Assembly: GCA_031548835.1 (NCBI GenBank)
Contig: JAVBQS010000042.1
Location: forward strand, 1 to 7,329
DNA from: WQTU01 sp031548835
Lineage (GTDB): Bacteria; Spirochaetota; Spirochaetia; CADAEX01
Length of the DNA: 7,329 bases
Direction of reading: 5' to 3'
Shown here: piece after piece, positions 1 to 6,261 of the stretch
Layout of the letters: the number at the start of each line of letters is the position of its first letter
Position numbering within the stretch: the first letter of the stretch is position 1
Made by a program: the position numbers and the translations under genes
The notes under the pieces: generated by a model
Databases searched by the model: none
What the model was told of the DNA's origin: nothing
The model's input: the letters and a program-made list of their open reading frames with translations, nothing else

Positions 1-97
1 CCCAATTCACATATTTGTTTAACTTTTCCAGCGGATCTCCCAATTTACTCAATTCCGCTAATCGGTCTGTTTCGTCAAAGAATCCCTTTTGTTTCAT
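1..97 (-). CDS. IS5-family transposase, N-terminal fragment (runs off the window)
   Basis: Only the first 32 codons are present. They start at the ATG at 97-95 and read MKQKGFFDETDRLAELSKLG, followed by DPLEKLNKYVNW. The pattern of GFFDE, LSKLGDPL and LxKLNxxxxW matches, from memory, the conserved N-terminus (InsH/DUF772-like region) of IS5-type DDE transposases. The catalytic domain would lie beyond position 1. No Shine-Dalgarno-like sequence precedes the ATG. The preceding frame, which belongs to the truncated ATPase, stops with TAG only four bases upstream, so translation could be coupled. Whether the full gene is intact cannot be seen from here. A related IS1182-type element is the main alternative. 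Confidence 0.75.
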   Translation of the reverse strand, partial: MKQKGFFDETDRLAELSKLGDPLEKLNKYVNW

Positions 98-141
98 TAT
101 TCTATTTTATCATACTTTTTTCTGAGTTTTTAGAGGTGCCC
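1..141 (-). mobile_element. Left end of an IS5-type insertion sequence (partial)
   Basis: The outer boundary is placed at about 141 because the minus strand there begins GGGCACCTCTAAAAACTC, which looks like a terminal inverted repeat, and the transposase start lies 44 bases inside it, a usual distance for such elements. The end falls inside the coding frame of the STAND ATPase gene. The other end of the element and any target duplication are outside the window, so the repeat cannot be confirmed by pairing. The transposase part is about 38% GC by my count, visibly higher than the surrounding genes, as expected for a mobile element. The exact boundary is inference. Confidence 0.72.
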
Positions 142-2174
142 ATAAGTTTATCTAAAAAAGTAATTGCTTTAGGGAAATCACCTTTAACAATTAATGAGAT
201 AGCAGTTACCTTGTTTCTAAAACATTTAAAAAATACAATTGGCATATATAATTCTATTAAATTTAATTTAAGCCATTCATCTGCTGCATTCTGATCTCCA
301 TTGTACAACTTTTCAAGAGTTTCATAAGCTTTAAAATTTTTATCAAAATATTGAATATTACTTGAAGTAATTTTATAACGTATTATATTTAAAAATTGCT
401 TTGCTTCTTTTTTCTCTCCTTGTAAAAATAAAATTTCTGCCATCATAATATTTTTACTAAACTCTATCTCCATAAGATTTTCCTTATTTTTTACAAGATT
501 TAACATCTCAACAGCTTTGTCCAATTTATATTTTTCATAATAAATTCCTGCTGCAAGTAAATAATGTAAAGGTTCATAAAATATGCCTAAAAAAGGAAAT
601 AAGATTTTTTTTGAACTTTCAAGAAATTTTTCTAAATGAGGTGCAATATCAGCATAATCTTTTTGTGCTTTATGAAAAAAAGGCATATTGTGTATAATAG
701 AATTAAAAAACTTTTTGTCCGGAAATAAAGGTGTAAGCTGATTTTCAAAAAGAGTAAGCATATCCCATGAATTTATTCCAGGTTCTATTGCACATATTAA
801 AAGAGCCATTGTTGTTTCGTAAGAATAAAGAAGGTTGGATTTTATTATTTTTTTTATATCTTGAATTAATTTTTGCATATCTTTTAATTCGCCTGTTAAA
901 AAACAGACCCATGCAAAGCGGACACAAATATTTGGATAGTTATATAACTCTGATAAAGATATATGTTTTAAAACTGCTTCTCGTACTGCTATAGCATAAT
1001 CCTCTATACTGATTTCTGCACCATAAGGAATATATTGAATTATGTCATCTATAAGATCTATATTACCATATTCAGTTATAATTTTAAGAGCTGCAGCTGT
1101 AAAGTTTTGAGTACATAGCCATCTTATAGTTTTTTTATAAAATATTTTTTTATCTATTGAAGTATCAGAAATCCATTCATGGTTAAGAAATTTTCTGAAA
1201 ATATTATGATATTTGAATCTTGAATTTTCTAAAAAAGTTATAAACCCTGTTTGCCGCATAATTTTTTGCAAAACAGATTTAGAAGTTGAAAATCCTATAA
1301 CCTCTTTACAGAATTCAAGATCAAAGTCTTCCATAATAGATGTCTTTATAAGAAATTGTTTAACTTTTTTACTCCATAATTTATAATATTCTGTTTTAAA
1401 ATATGTATAAATTATCTCTTCAGATAATTTATTTATAGTATTAAAATTAACATATTCTTTAGTTTTTAGAATGTTAAAGATTATAATTATTGCCATAATC
1501 CAGCCATCAGTCTTTTGTAATAATAATTCAATAGTGTTAACATCAAGAAAAAAATTATATAAGTTTAAAAGTTTAACAATATCTGATTTTTCAAAACAAA
1601 AATCTTTTGCAGTAAAAATAGAAATTTCATTATTTATAATTAATTTTAAAAATTCATCTGCAGGAGGCAAACGGCTTATAATTAAAATTCTCGTTTTTTC
1701 TGGTAAGTGTGTTTTAATTAATAGTAAAGCATTACAGATTTTAATATGATGACAATTTTGAAAATCATCAATAACAATAACATCGGGAAAGTTTCTGCTT
1801 TCTATTTTTGAAATTATTTCAAGTAAGTATTTAAGACTATCTTTAGCAGCATAGGCATGGCTTGCTTCATCTATAAGTATTTTATTTCTATGCTGATATT
1901 TTTCACGTATTGCAAATGAGAGTGACAATAACAAATTGCGGCAAAAGCATTTTAAGCTGCTATCATACTTATCTGCAGCTAACCATGCAAAAGAATATTT
2001 ATTTTCTTTTATAGAAAGTAATGCTGCAGTAGTTTTCCCATAACCTGCAGGCGCAAAAAAATATATAATGGCTCTGTTTTTTCTGTATTGAATACATGAG
2101 ATATTAAATTCTTTTTTTACATATATTTTATTAAGACATGGTTTTATAAATTTACGGATATCATAATCTGACAT
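102..2174 (-). pseudogene. MalT/LuxR-type STAND ATPase regulator, C-terminus cut off by an IS
   Basis: The product is a signal-transduction ATPase of the MalT type (STAND P-loop). These proteins normally bind ATP and an inducer, oligomerise, and activate transcription through a C-terminal LuxR helix-turn-helix. Numbered from the Met at 2174, a Walker A motif APAGYGKTT lies at 41-49. Walker B (DVIVIDDF) follows at 131-138, and a TDGW motif typical of MalT-like ATPases at 222-225. A winged-helix-like stretch (FLIKTSIMEDF) comes next, then helical TPR-like repeats to the end. The open frame gives 690 residues, against about 850-900 for the family, and no helix-turn-helix is present. The last 12 residues appear to be encoded by the IS end, so the native gene stops within the TPR region. 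The Met at 2174 is preferred over the one at 2180 because the GGGGG tract sits 6 bases upstream of it but touches the earlier ATG. The protein could still bind ATP but should not bind DNA. The native target genes are unknown. Confidence 0.82.
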
Positions 2175-2180
2175 AGACAT

Positions 2181-2186
2181 CCCCCT
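2181..2186 (-). promoter_or_regulatory. Shine-Dalgarno that decides the ATPase start
   Basis: The minus strand reads AGGGGG, then ATGTCT, then ATG. The G-tract is adjacent to the first ATG (2180) but 6 bases from the second (2174), a workable distance. This favours the downstream start. Confidence 0.5.
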
Positions 2187-2208
2187 ATCTTTGTCATTGA
2201 TACACTTT

Positions 2209-2236
2209 ATTTTATACCTAATATAATTTTTTTCAA
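2209..2236 (-). promoter_or_regulatory. Candidate sigma-70 promoter of the STAND ATPase gene
   Basis: On the minus strand, TTGAAA (2236-2231) is followed by 16 bases and TAAAAT (2214-2209), each 5 of 6 to consensus. This would give a leader of roughly 25-30 bases before the ribosome binding site. The region is so AT-rich that chance matches are common, so confidence is moderate. A 10-base palindrome, ATAAATTTAT (2250-2259), lies just upstream but is probably chance. Confidence 0.45.
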
Positions 2237-2456
2237 AATCTTTAGACTGATAAATTTATTTATACCATGTCAGATATTTTTTATTTCATTTATTATTTAT
2301 CTTTTCCAGATGTATAGAGAAGTAGAAGATTTTAATATTATTTTTTAAAAAATACAAACTGCAACTTTGGATATTGCAAAAGGATTTTACGATAAGCTAT
2401 AAAAAGTTTTATTATAAATAAAAATATTTTTTAAATATTTGAAGGAATTAACATAA
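2237..2456. other. AT-rich intergenic stretch with no recognisable gene
   Basis: Together with the flanking promoter and terminator this forms a gap of nearly 400 bases between two minus-strand genes. I read all frames and found only open stretches of about a dozen to twenty codons, none with a ribosome binding site or familiar protein sequence. One example is a 16-codon plus-strand frame starting with the ATG at 2267. I see no tRNA, riboswitch or repeat signature. It could hold remnants of a decayed gene, but nothing supports that directly. Confidence 0.5.
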
Positions 2457-2496
2457 AAAAATCCAGATCGCCTTATGCAGGACAACCTGGATTTTT
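2457..2496 (-). terminator. Hairpin terminator, probably bidirectional
   Basis: A perfect 10-bp stem pairs 2457-2466 (AAAAATCCAG) with 2487-2496 (CTGGATTTTT) around a 20-base loop. The loop itself can form a small CCT/AGG hairpin. Read on the minus strand it ends in a run of seven T and lies about 70 bases after the stop of the exported-protein gene, so it most likely ends that transcript. The plus-strand reading also ends in five T, but there is no plus-strand gene upstream. The loop is longer than usual for an intrinsic terminator. Confidence 0.7.
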
Positions 2497-2567
2497 CAAA
2501 AATATTTTAACTTGTTTTTGACATTATTAATTATTTAAAAATGTTGTATTGCTTTTATAATAAAATA

Positions 2568-3074
2568 TCAGCCTTCATTTAATAATTTAAATAATTCATC
2601 TTTTTTATTATTTAACAAAACAAAATCTTTGCTATTAATAGAATCTTTTAATGGTTTTATACCATTTCTGGCCTGTTTTAAATATTCTGTTATTTGAGGA
2701 TCTGAACCTGCTTCGTTAGTAAGACTATTAAGATCTTCTTCCATAAAAATTACGCCGGTGCCTTGTATAATTACCATTGCTTTTTCAAACCCATTGTCGC
2801 CAAGCCCATTCTTTTTTAAGATAGCCTGTACTTCTTCAGGAACTGCTATTGAACGCATTTTTATAACTGATTCAAAACCAGGTTTTGCTTCCACATCTTT
2901 AAAAAGATAGTTATATTTATCTCCCAAAGCATCAAAAGCAGCCATAATTTGTTTGTAATTGACAATAAAATTATTAATATCTTTTTCAGATAAAACCTGT
3001 TTTGGAGCAGTTTGCGCAAAAGCAAAACTGCCTATTAGACAAAATAATATGATTGTGCTTAGTTTTTTTAACAT
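2568..3074 (-). CDS. Small exported protein of unknown function
   Basis: I do not recognise a named family. The 168-residue product begins MLKKLSTIILFCLIGSFAFA, a classic Sec signal peptide with likely cleavage after AFA and before Gln-Thr, so the mature protein of about 148 residues should be periplasmic or surface-exposed. The mature part is rich in Lys, Asp, Glu and Asn and mostly helical in character, with no cysteines, no metal-binding motif and no repeat. I chose the ATG at 3074 because GGGAG lies 5 bases before it. An in-frame TTG at 3086 would extend the protein by four residues, but its codons would overlap that ribosome binding site. It has its own promoter candidate and a hairpin terminator, so it looks like a single-gene transcript. 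It could be a periplasmic chaperone-like or scaffold protein, but no residue pattern supports a specific role. Confidence 0.85.
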   Translation of the reverse strand: MLKKLSTIILFCLIGSFAFAQTAPKQVLSEKDINNFIVNYKQIMAAFDALGDKYNYLFKDVEAKPGFESVIKMRSIAVPEEVQAILKKNGLGDNGFEKAMVIIQGTGVIFMEEDLNSLTNEAGSDPQITEYLKQARNGIKPLKDSINSKDFVLLNNKKDELFKLLNEG

Positions 3075-3078
3075 ATTT

Positions 3079-3084
3079 TCTCCC
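3079..3084 (-). promoter_or_regulatory. Shine-Dalgarno that decides the exported-protein start
   Basis: The minus strand reads GGGAGA, then AAAT, then ATG (3074-3072). The site overlaps the codons that would follow the alternative TTG at 3086, arguing against that start. Confidence 0.6.
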
Positions 3085-3096
3085 AAATTTTCATCT

Positions 3097-3124
3097 ATTA
3101 TACTAATAGAGTATTAAACATCAA
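3097..3124 (-). promoter_or_regulatory. Candidate sigma-70 promoter of the exported-protein gene
   Basis: The minus strand carries TTGATG (3124-3119), 16 bases, then a perfect TATAAT (3102-3097). The predicted transcript start leaves a short leader of about 15 bases that contains the GGGAG ribosome binding site. This is one of the clearest promoters in the window. Confidence 0.6.
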
Positions 3125-3282
3125 TATTTATGGAATAATTAAAAATTGATGCATAGTAAATGTGTTTTATAGAATAACATAGAAAATATAAAATTTGAAT
3201 AGTCTCTTTATTTAATATAAAAATTTATATTTAGATAATTAAATTGATTTGTATATAATTATTATTTTTTAAATAAAAAACA
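3125..3282. other. AT-rich intergenic stretch with nothing recognisable
   Basis: This segment lies between the exported-protein promoter and the nested inverted repeat. I see no open frame with a ribosome binding site on either strand and no RNA gene signature. The right end (about 3267-3280) is the run of A and T that would serve as the T-tract after the inverted repeat when read on the minus strand. Confidence 0.5.
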
Positions 3283-3387
3283 CTTAAGGGAAAACTCTCT
3301 TACTGCAAGGCAATTTTTAAGATTTAAAAATTATTTGCAAAACATAAATAGGTATTCAAAAATTATGGTAAAATAGCTTCCCTTAAG
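3283..3387 (-). repeat. 105-base nested inverted repeat; possible terminator with large loop, small RNA or MITE-like element
   Basis: The outer arms CTTAAGGGAA (3283-3292) and TTCCCTTAAG (3378-3387) are perfect 10-bp complements separated by 85 bases. Inside lies a second hairpin: TGCAA (3304-3308) pairs with TTGCA (3335-3339), and AATTTTTAA (3312-3320) pairs with TTAAAAATT (3324-3332) around a 3-base loop. Read on the minus strand, the outer arm is followed by TGTTTTTT. The element starts about 36 bases after the stop of the beta-barrel gene, so it may end that transcript. Its outer arm resembles the terminator after the hydrolase gene (AAGGGAA next to AACTC). It has no coding potential. Function is inference. 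Confidence 0.5.
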
Positions 3388-3422
3388 AATTATCAAAATT
3401 TTTCTATATAAATATATGGATT

Positions 3423-3935
3423 TTATTTAAACCAGTATCTGCCGCCTATAGCTGCGCCTAAATCAAAACCTGTTCCAGGTACAAGTGCAAGAGCAGGTGA
3501 TACTTCCACAAATACATCAAAAGGCGCTTTTTCAAACATATATAATAAACCAATAGGAACGCGCACAGCCATATAAAAATCATCGCCAAAAGCTACCTTT
3601 CCTCCAATACCTGTATAAAGATCAAATTCACCGCTTTTTACATTTATAATATTTTTAAAATGGTATAAAAAGTTTGCATGTAAATATAGGGCTCCGCTAT
3701 TATCATTTCCATTTCCCTCATTTCTGTAAAATGACCAAGCTGCCGCAAAATCAATTGCTGTTGTATCAGTAAGCCATAATTTTGCGCTTAACCCTGTAGG
3801 TTCTCCAAGAATAACGCCGATTCCGAATCCTGAATCTTGCGCAAAAACGTTACCGCCACATAAAAGTAAAAGTAATACAATAAAAATCGCAGCAAATAAT
3901 AATTTGCGATATTTCATGTTAAAAATATTTTTCAT
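3423..3935 (-). CDS. Small outer-membrane beta-barrel protein candidate
   Basis: The 170-residue product starts with a charged stretch and a long hydrophobic core (residues 11-27), followed by GGNVFAQ with likely signal cleavage after Ala32. The mature part, about 138 residues, has alternating hydrophobic and polar residues, many Gly, Tyr, Trp and Phe, and short turns rich in Gly, Asn and Asp. It ends in GGRYWFK, with aromatic residues close to the C-terminus as expected for an outer-membrane beta-barrel of about eight strands. The segment GEPTGLSAKLWL (44-55) resembles a motif I associate with small barrel proteins of spirochaetes and related diderms. AAGGAG lies 7 bases before the chosen ATG; a Met six codons later has no such support. 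It has its own promoter candidate. The specific function is unknown, and a soluble exported beta protein is the alternative. Confidence 0.8.
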   Translation of the reverse strand: MKNIFNMKYRKLLFAAIFIVLLLLLCGGNVFAQDSGFGIGVILGEPTGLSAKLWLTDTTAIDFAAAWSFYRNEGNGNDNSGALYLHANFLYHFKNIINVKSGEFDLYTGIGGKVAFGDDFYMAVRVPIGLLYMFEKAPFDVFVEVSPALALVPGTGFDLGAAIGGRYWFK

Positions 3936-3962
3936 TATAAAACTCCTTTTGTTTCAATATTC

Positions 3963-3985
3963 AAGATGTTGCATAAAAACATCTT
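3963..3985 (-). promoter_or_regulatory. Hairpin in the leader of the beta-barrel gene
   Basis: AAGATGTT (3963-3970) pairs perfectly with AACATCTT (3978-3985) around a 7-base loop. It lies between the promoter candidate and the AAGGAG ribosome binding site (3943-3948), so it would sit near the 5' end of the leader. On the minus strand it is not followed by a T run, so it does not look like an intrinsic terminator of the upstream gene. A role in mRNA stability or translation control is possible. Confidence 0.4.
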
Positions 3986-4003
3986 ATTATTTTTGCATTG
4001 TTA

Positions 4004-4032
4004 ATTATACTTATTTTTTATATATTTTTCTA
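4004..4032 (-). promoter_or_regulatory. Candidate sigma-70 promoter of the beta-barrel gene
   Basis: The minus strand carries TAGAAA (4032-4027, overlapping the stop codon of the flavodoxin/ferredoxin gene), 17 bases, then a perfect TATAAT (4009-4004). The predicted leader is about 60 bases long and includes the 8-bp hairpin. Confidence 0.5.
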
Positions 4033-4765
4033 CTGTTTATTTGCAGCTATAATTTCTTTAATATCAATATTTGAATTTCTAAAACGGCTGCTACTTTTTT
4101 CATTATCAAGATGTATTGCTGTCTTAGGGCAATTATTTATACAGGAAAGGCAATATATACAATTATGTTTATAATGCGGGTTATTATCTAAAACAATATT
4201 ATTCTTTGGACAGACATATTGGCACATTTTACATCTTATACAATTTTCATTAACATAAAAGTGTTTATCAATATTTCCTTTTTTTTTCTTCTCGCCATTA
4301 CCTATCAGGTTTGATAAAATTTTGCTCATAATTCCTTTTCTCACAAAATATTTTTTTCTATTTTGTATATCAGATATAATTGCATTTATTCGGACTTCAA
4401 TATTTTTTTGAGCTTCTTTTCTAAGTTGATTTTCAATTTTGAAAAGCGGAAGAAAGTTGTCAATCATAACAATTTCATTAGTATAATCAAAATAAATATT
4501 GGACTGCTCTGCTATTTTTTCAAATTCGTAAAGACAACTTTGCGACATGTTTCCATAAGTTGCAACAGCAAATTTATAATCAGCATTTATTTTAATTTTT
4601 TTTATAAATTCAGCAACAATAACAGGGAAATACAAATCCTACTGATTCATCTTCTATAATATAATTATTATTTTTTAAAAGTTGCGGAATTGAATAAAGT
4701 TCTCCTCCTATTCTTTTTGCAACATAAAGAGAATTTCCTGTTGCTGTAAAAAAAAGTGTTTTCAT
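4030..4765 (-). pseudogene. EFR1-type flavodoxin/ferredoxin fusion, broken by a small deletion and frameshift
   Basis: The intact family joins an FMN-binding flavodoxin-like domain to two [4Fe-4S] clusters and probably carries electrons in anaerobes. Reading from the ATG at 4765, which has AAGGGG 5 bases upstream, the protein begins MKTLFFTATGNSLYVAKRIG; TATGNS is the flavodoxin phosphate-binding loop. This frame runs to GFVFP and then meets TGA at 4612-4610. The rest continues in another frame as FPVIVAEFIKKIKI to the stop at 4030. Its C-terminus carries CIRCKMCQYVCP and CIYCLSCINNCP, two complete CxxCxxCxxxCP cluster motifs. Family members usually have about six more residues (a VYxxGxP-like turn) between FP and the following helix, so a short deletion of roughly 20 bases between two C-rich codons fits. 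The downstream part alone has only a TTG start (4635) with no good ribosome site and would lack the FMN loop. The gene is probably dead, or leaves only a ferredoxin fragment. Confidence 0.78.
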
Positions 4766-4770
4766 TTTTT

Positions 4771-4776
4771 CCCCTT
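4771..4776 (-). promoter_or_regulatory. Shine-Dalgarno of the broken flavodoxin/ferredoxin gene
   Basis: AAGGGG sits 5 bases before the ATG at 4765. It shows that the original start is upstream of the frameshift, and therefore that the downstream open frame alone is not the whole gene. Confidence 0.6.
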
Positions 4777-4820
4777 AAATATAATCTTATTTTATTTTTA
4801 GAATTTGAAATACAATTTTA

Positions 4821-6134
4821 TTACTGTTCAGATGCAATTTCAGGATCAGTCAGATAAAGACTTTCTTTGGAATATCTCTTTTTTTCAGGTACTTTAATTG
4901 TTGCTGCATAAATAGTATTAAGCAAACCTAATCCTGCAGATATTGAAAAAAGAACTTCAATTCCTGTTGCTTTCCATATCCATCCTCCAGCAAGTGCTAT
5001 AAATATACTAATTAGATGGTTAACAGAAATACCTGTTGATATAGTTGCTGTTATTTCTTCCTGATTTAAAGCTATATCCTGTACATAAACATTACTAGCC
5101 ATACTGGCAAGAGAAATAATTGAATCCAATATAAAATTAATACATACAACTATAAAAGCAATATTTGCAGGAAATATTCTATGAGCAAATCCATAAAAAA
5201 AACATACTATAATCAAGATAATGGTATCTGTAATCATAACAAACTTATATCCCAGGCGGTCTATAATCTTCCCCATTAAAGGGCTAAAGAGAATTCCAAA
5301 ACCTGAACAAATAGCAAGAAGAAAAGAAATAAGTGCGGTATCAGCACCATATTGAAGAATTAATACATATGGAGCAAAAGTAAGAAAAATCTGTTTGCGC
5401 GATCCATAAAAAATCTCAAGCATATAATATTTCGAAAATTTTTTTGCAAAATAAAATCTTCTCCGCTTAATTTTAGTTACAGATTCTTTTATAGCTATGG
5501 AAACTATAATTGCAAAAACAAGCAGCAGCGCTCCAAAAGCAAAAATAATTTTAAATTGAAAAATATCTTTGCGCTGGTATCCTAATCCGGCAAAAATAAA
5601 AAAAAACAATGTAACAAATATATATCCTGTAATATTGCCGATATGACTTACTGCGCTGGTAATTCCAAGCGAGGCGCCTCCCTTGTCTTTTTTAGCTAAA
5701 TCCATTGATATTGTGCTTTTTACAGGCATAATAATATGTTCGCCTGCACTAAATATAACCATAAAAATAACTACCGAAACTTTCCCGCTGCTGCTAAATA
5801 GCAAACCTGAAAGGCCTGCCATCATTATAATAATGCCAATTTTAAATATTCTGCTTTCCGAAAAACGGTACATTCCTGCAAGAGTTAAAATAACAAGAAG
5901 GCCCGGCAGTTCACGGAAAAATTCCACTATTCCGCGCTCAAATTCAGTGATATGAACAATTTCAGCAAGATAATTATCCTGAACACCTCTATATAAACCA
6001 TAAGCTATTCCTGACAACAGCAAAGCAGCAAGAAATCTTCCAACTTTGGATTCATGGCGGTAAACATTTTTCCAGCCCAATCTATTTATAAAAGTTGTTA
6101 TTTGAAAAAAAGCCGGTTTAGCGCTCTGTTTCAT
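4821..6134 (-). CDS. Major facilitator superfamily transporter
   Basis: The 437-residue inner-membrane protein has roughly twelve hydrophobic segments from residue 32 to 412. A longer, basic cytoplasmic loop (about 216-247, with KIKRRR) splits it into two halves, as in MFS secondary transporters. The second half holds the MFS loop signature in the form SPLMGKIIDRLGYK (284-297), with the usual Gly, Asp, Arg and Gly. The matching loop of the first half (GMYRFSESRIFKIG, 87-100) is degenerate. Charged residues within membrane segments include E132 and H133 (SAGEHIIMP), which may bear on substrate or proton coupling. GGGAGA lies 11 bases before the ATG. The gene is divergent from the exported hydrolase and ends 55 bases before the broken flavodoxin gene, so read-through into it is possible. 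The substrate cannot be told; efflux and uptake are both open. Confidence 0.88.
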   Translation of the reverse strand: MKQSAKPAFFQITTFINRLGWKNVYRHESKVGRFLAALLLSGIAYGLYRGVQDNYLAEIVHITEFERGIVEFFRELPGLLVILTLAGMYRFSESRIFKIGIIIMMAGLSGLLFSSSGKVSVVIFMVIFSAGEHIIMPVKSTISMDLAKKDKGGASLGITSAVSHIGNITGYIFVTLFFFIFAGLGYQRKDIFQFKIIFAFGALLLVFAIIVSIAIKESVTKIKRRRFYFAKKFSKYYMLEIFYGSRKQIFLTFAPYVLILQYGADTALISFLLAICSGFGILFSPLMGKIIDRLGYKFVMITDTIILIIVCFFYGFAHRIFPANIAFIVVCINFILDSIISLASMASNVYVQDIALNQEEITATISTGISVNHLISIFIALAGGWIWKATGIEVLFSISAGLGLLNTIYAATIKVPEKKRYSKESLYLTDPEIASEQ

Positions 6135-6159
6135 TTTTTATAAAATCTCCCGATAGATA

Positions 6160-6195
6160 ATGTTAACATGCAGAATATAAGAACTTCAATGCAGA
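6160..6195. promoter_or_regulatory. Possible operator in the divergent spacer: spaced direct repeat plus palindrome
   Basis: ATGCAGA occurs at 6168-6174 and again at 6189-6195, exactly 21 bases apart, about two helical turns. The first copy overlaps a perfect 10-base palindrome, ATGTTAACAT (6160-6169). The group sits in the upstream region of the MFS gene and between the two divergent starts. Short repeats in AT-rich DNA arise by chance, so this is a candidate only. Confidence 0.25.
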
Positions 6196-6215
6196 TAAAA
6201 ATTTTATATTTTGCA

Positions 6216-6244
6216 TGGCAAAACTGGGAATATAGACATATAAT
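6216..6244 (+). promoter_or_regulatory. Candidate promoter of the exported hydrolase
   Basis: A perfect TATAAT lies at 6239-6244, with a poor -35 match (TGGCAA, 6216-6221) 17 bases upstream. Transcription from here would start almost at the ribosome binding site, giving a very short leader, so an activator-dependent or more upstream promoter is possible. Confidence 0.35.
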
Positions 6245-6249
6245 ATTTT

Positions 6250-6256
6250 AAGGAGG
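6250..6256 (+). promoter_or_regulatory. Strong Shine-Dalgarno of the exported hydrolase
   Basis: AAGGAGG, near-perfect to the consensus, lies 5 bases before the ATG at 6262. It is the strongest ribosome binding site in the window and fixes the start, suggesting efficient translation. Confidence 0.75.
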
Positions 6257-6261
6257 TTTTC

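Noticed and set aside
767..994. Plus-strand open frame of 75 codons inside the STAND ATPase gene
   Set aside because: It lies fully opposite a gene with clear family motifs and has no ribosome binding site. Open antisense frames are common in such AT-rich coding sequence.
1471..1749. Plus-strand open frame of 92 codons opposite the ATPase domain
   Set aside because: It is antisense to the conserved ATPase part, with low-complexity hydrophobic sequence and no start signals.
102..2174. Reading the ATPase as part of an antiphage or other defence STAND system
   Set aside because: The motifs (APAGYGKTT, TDGW, TPR-like tail) are those of MalT/LuxR-type regulators, and no effector domain or defence gene is adjacent.
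2250..2259. ATAAATTTAT palindrome upstream of the ATPase promoter as an operator
   Set aside because: It is only A and T in very AT-rich spacer DNA; such palindromes are expected by chance.
4030..4635. Treating the 201-codon frame as a normal stand-alone ferredoxin gene
   Set aside because: The start would be a TTG without a proper ribosome site. A well-formed flavodoxin start with AAGGGG lies upstream in another frame, so a broken longer gene explains the data better.
4363..4659. Plus-strand open frame of 98 codons opposite the flavodoxin/ferredoxin gene
   Set aside because: Phe-, Asn- and Ile-rich translation typical of antisense AT-rich DNA. The minus strand carries the recognisable motifs.
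5683..5955. Plus-strand open frame of 90 codons opposite the transporter gene
   Set aside because: It mirrors membrane segments of the MFS protein and has no ribosome binding site.
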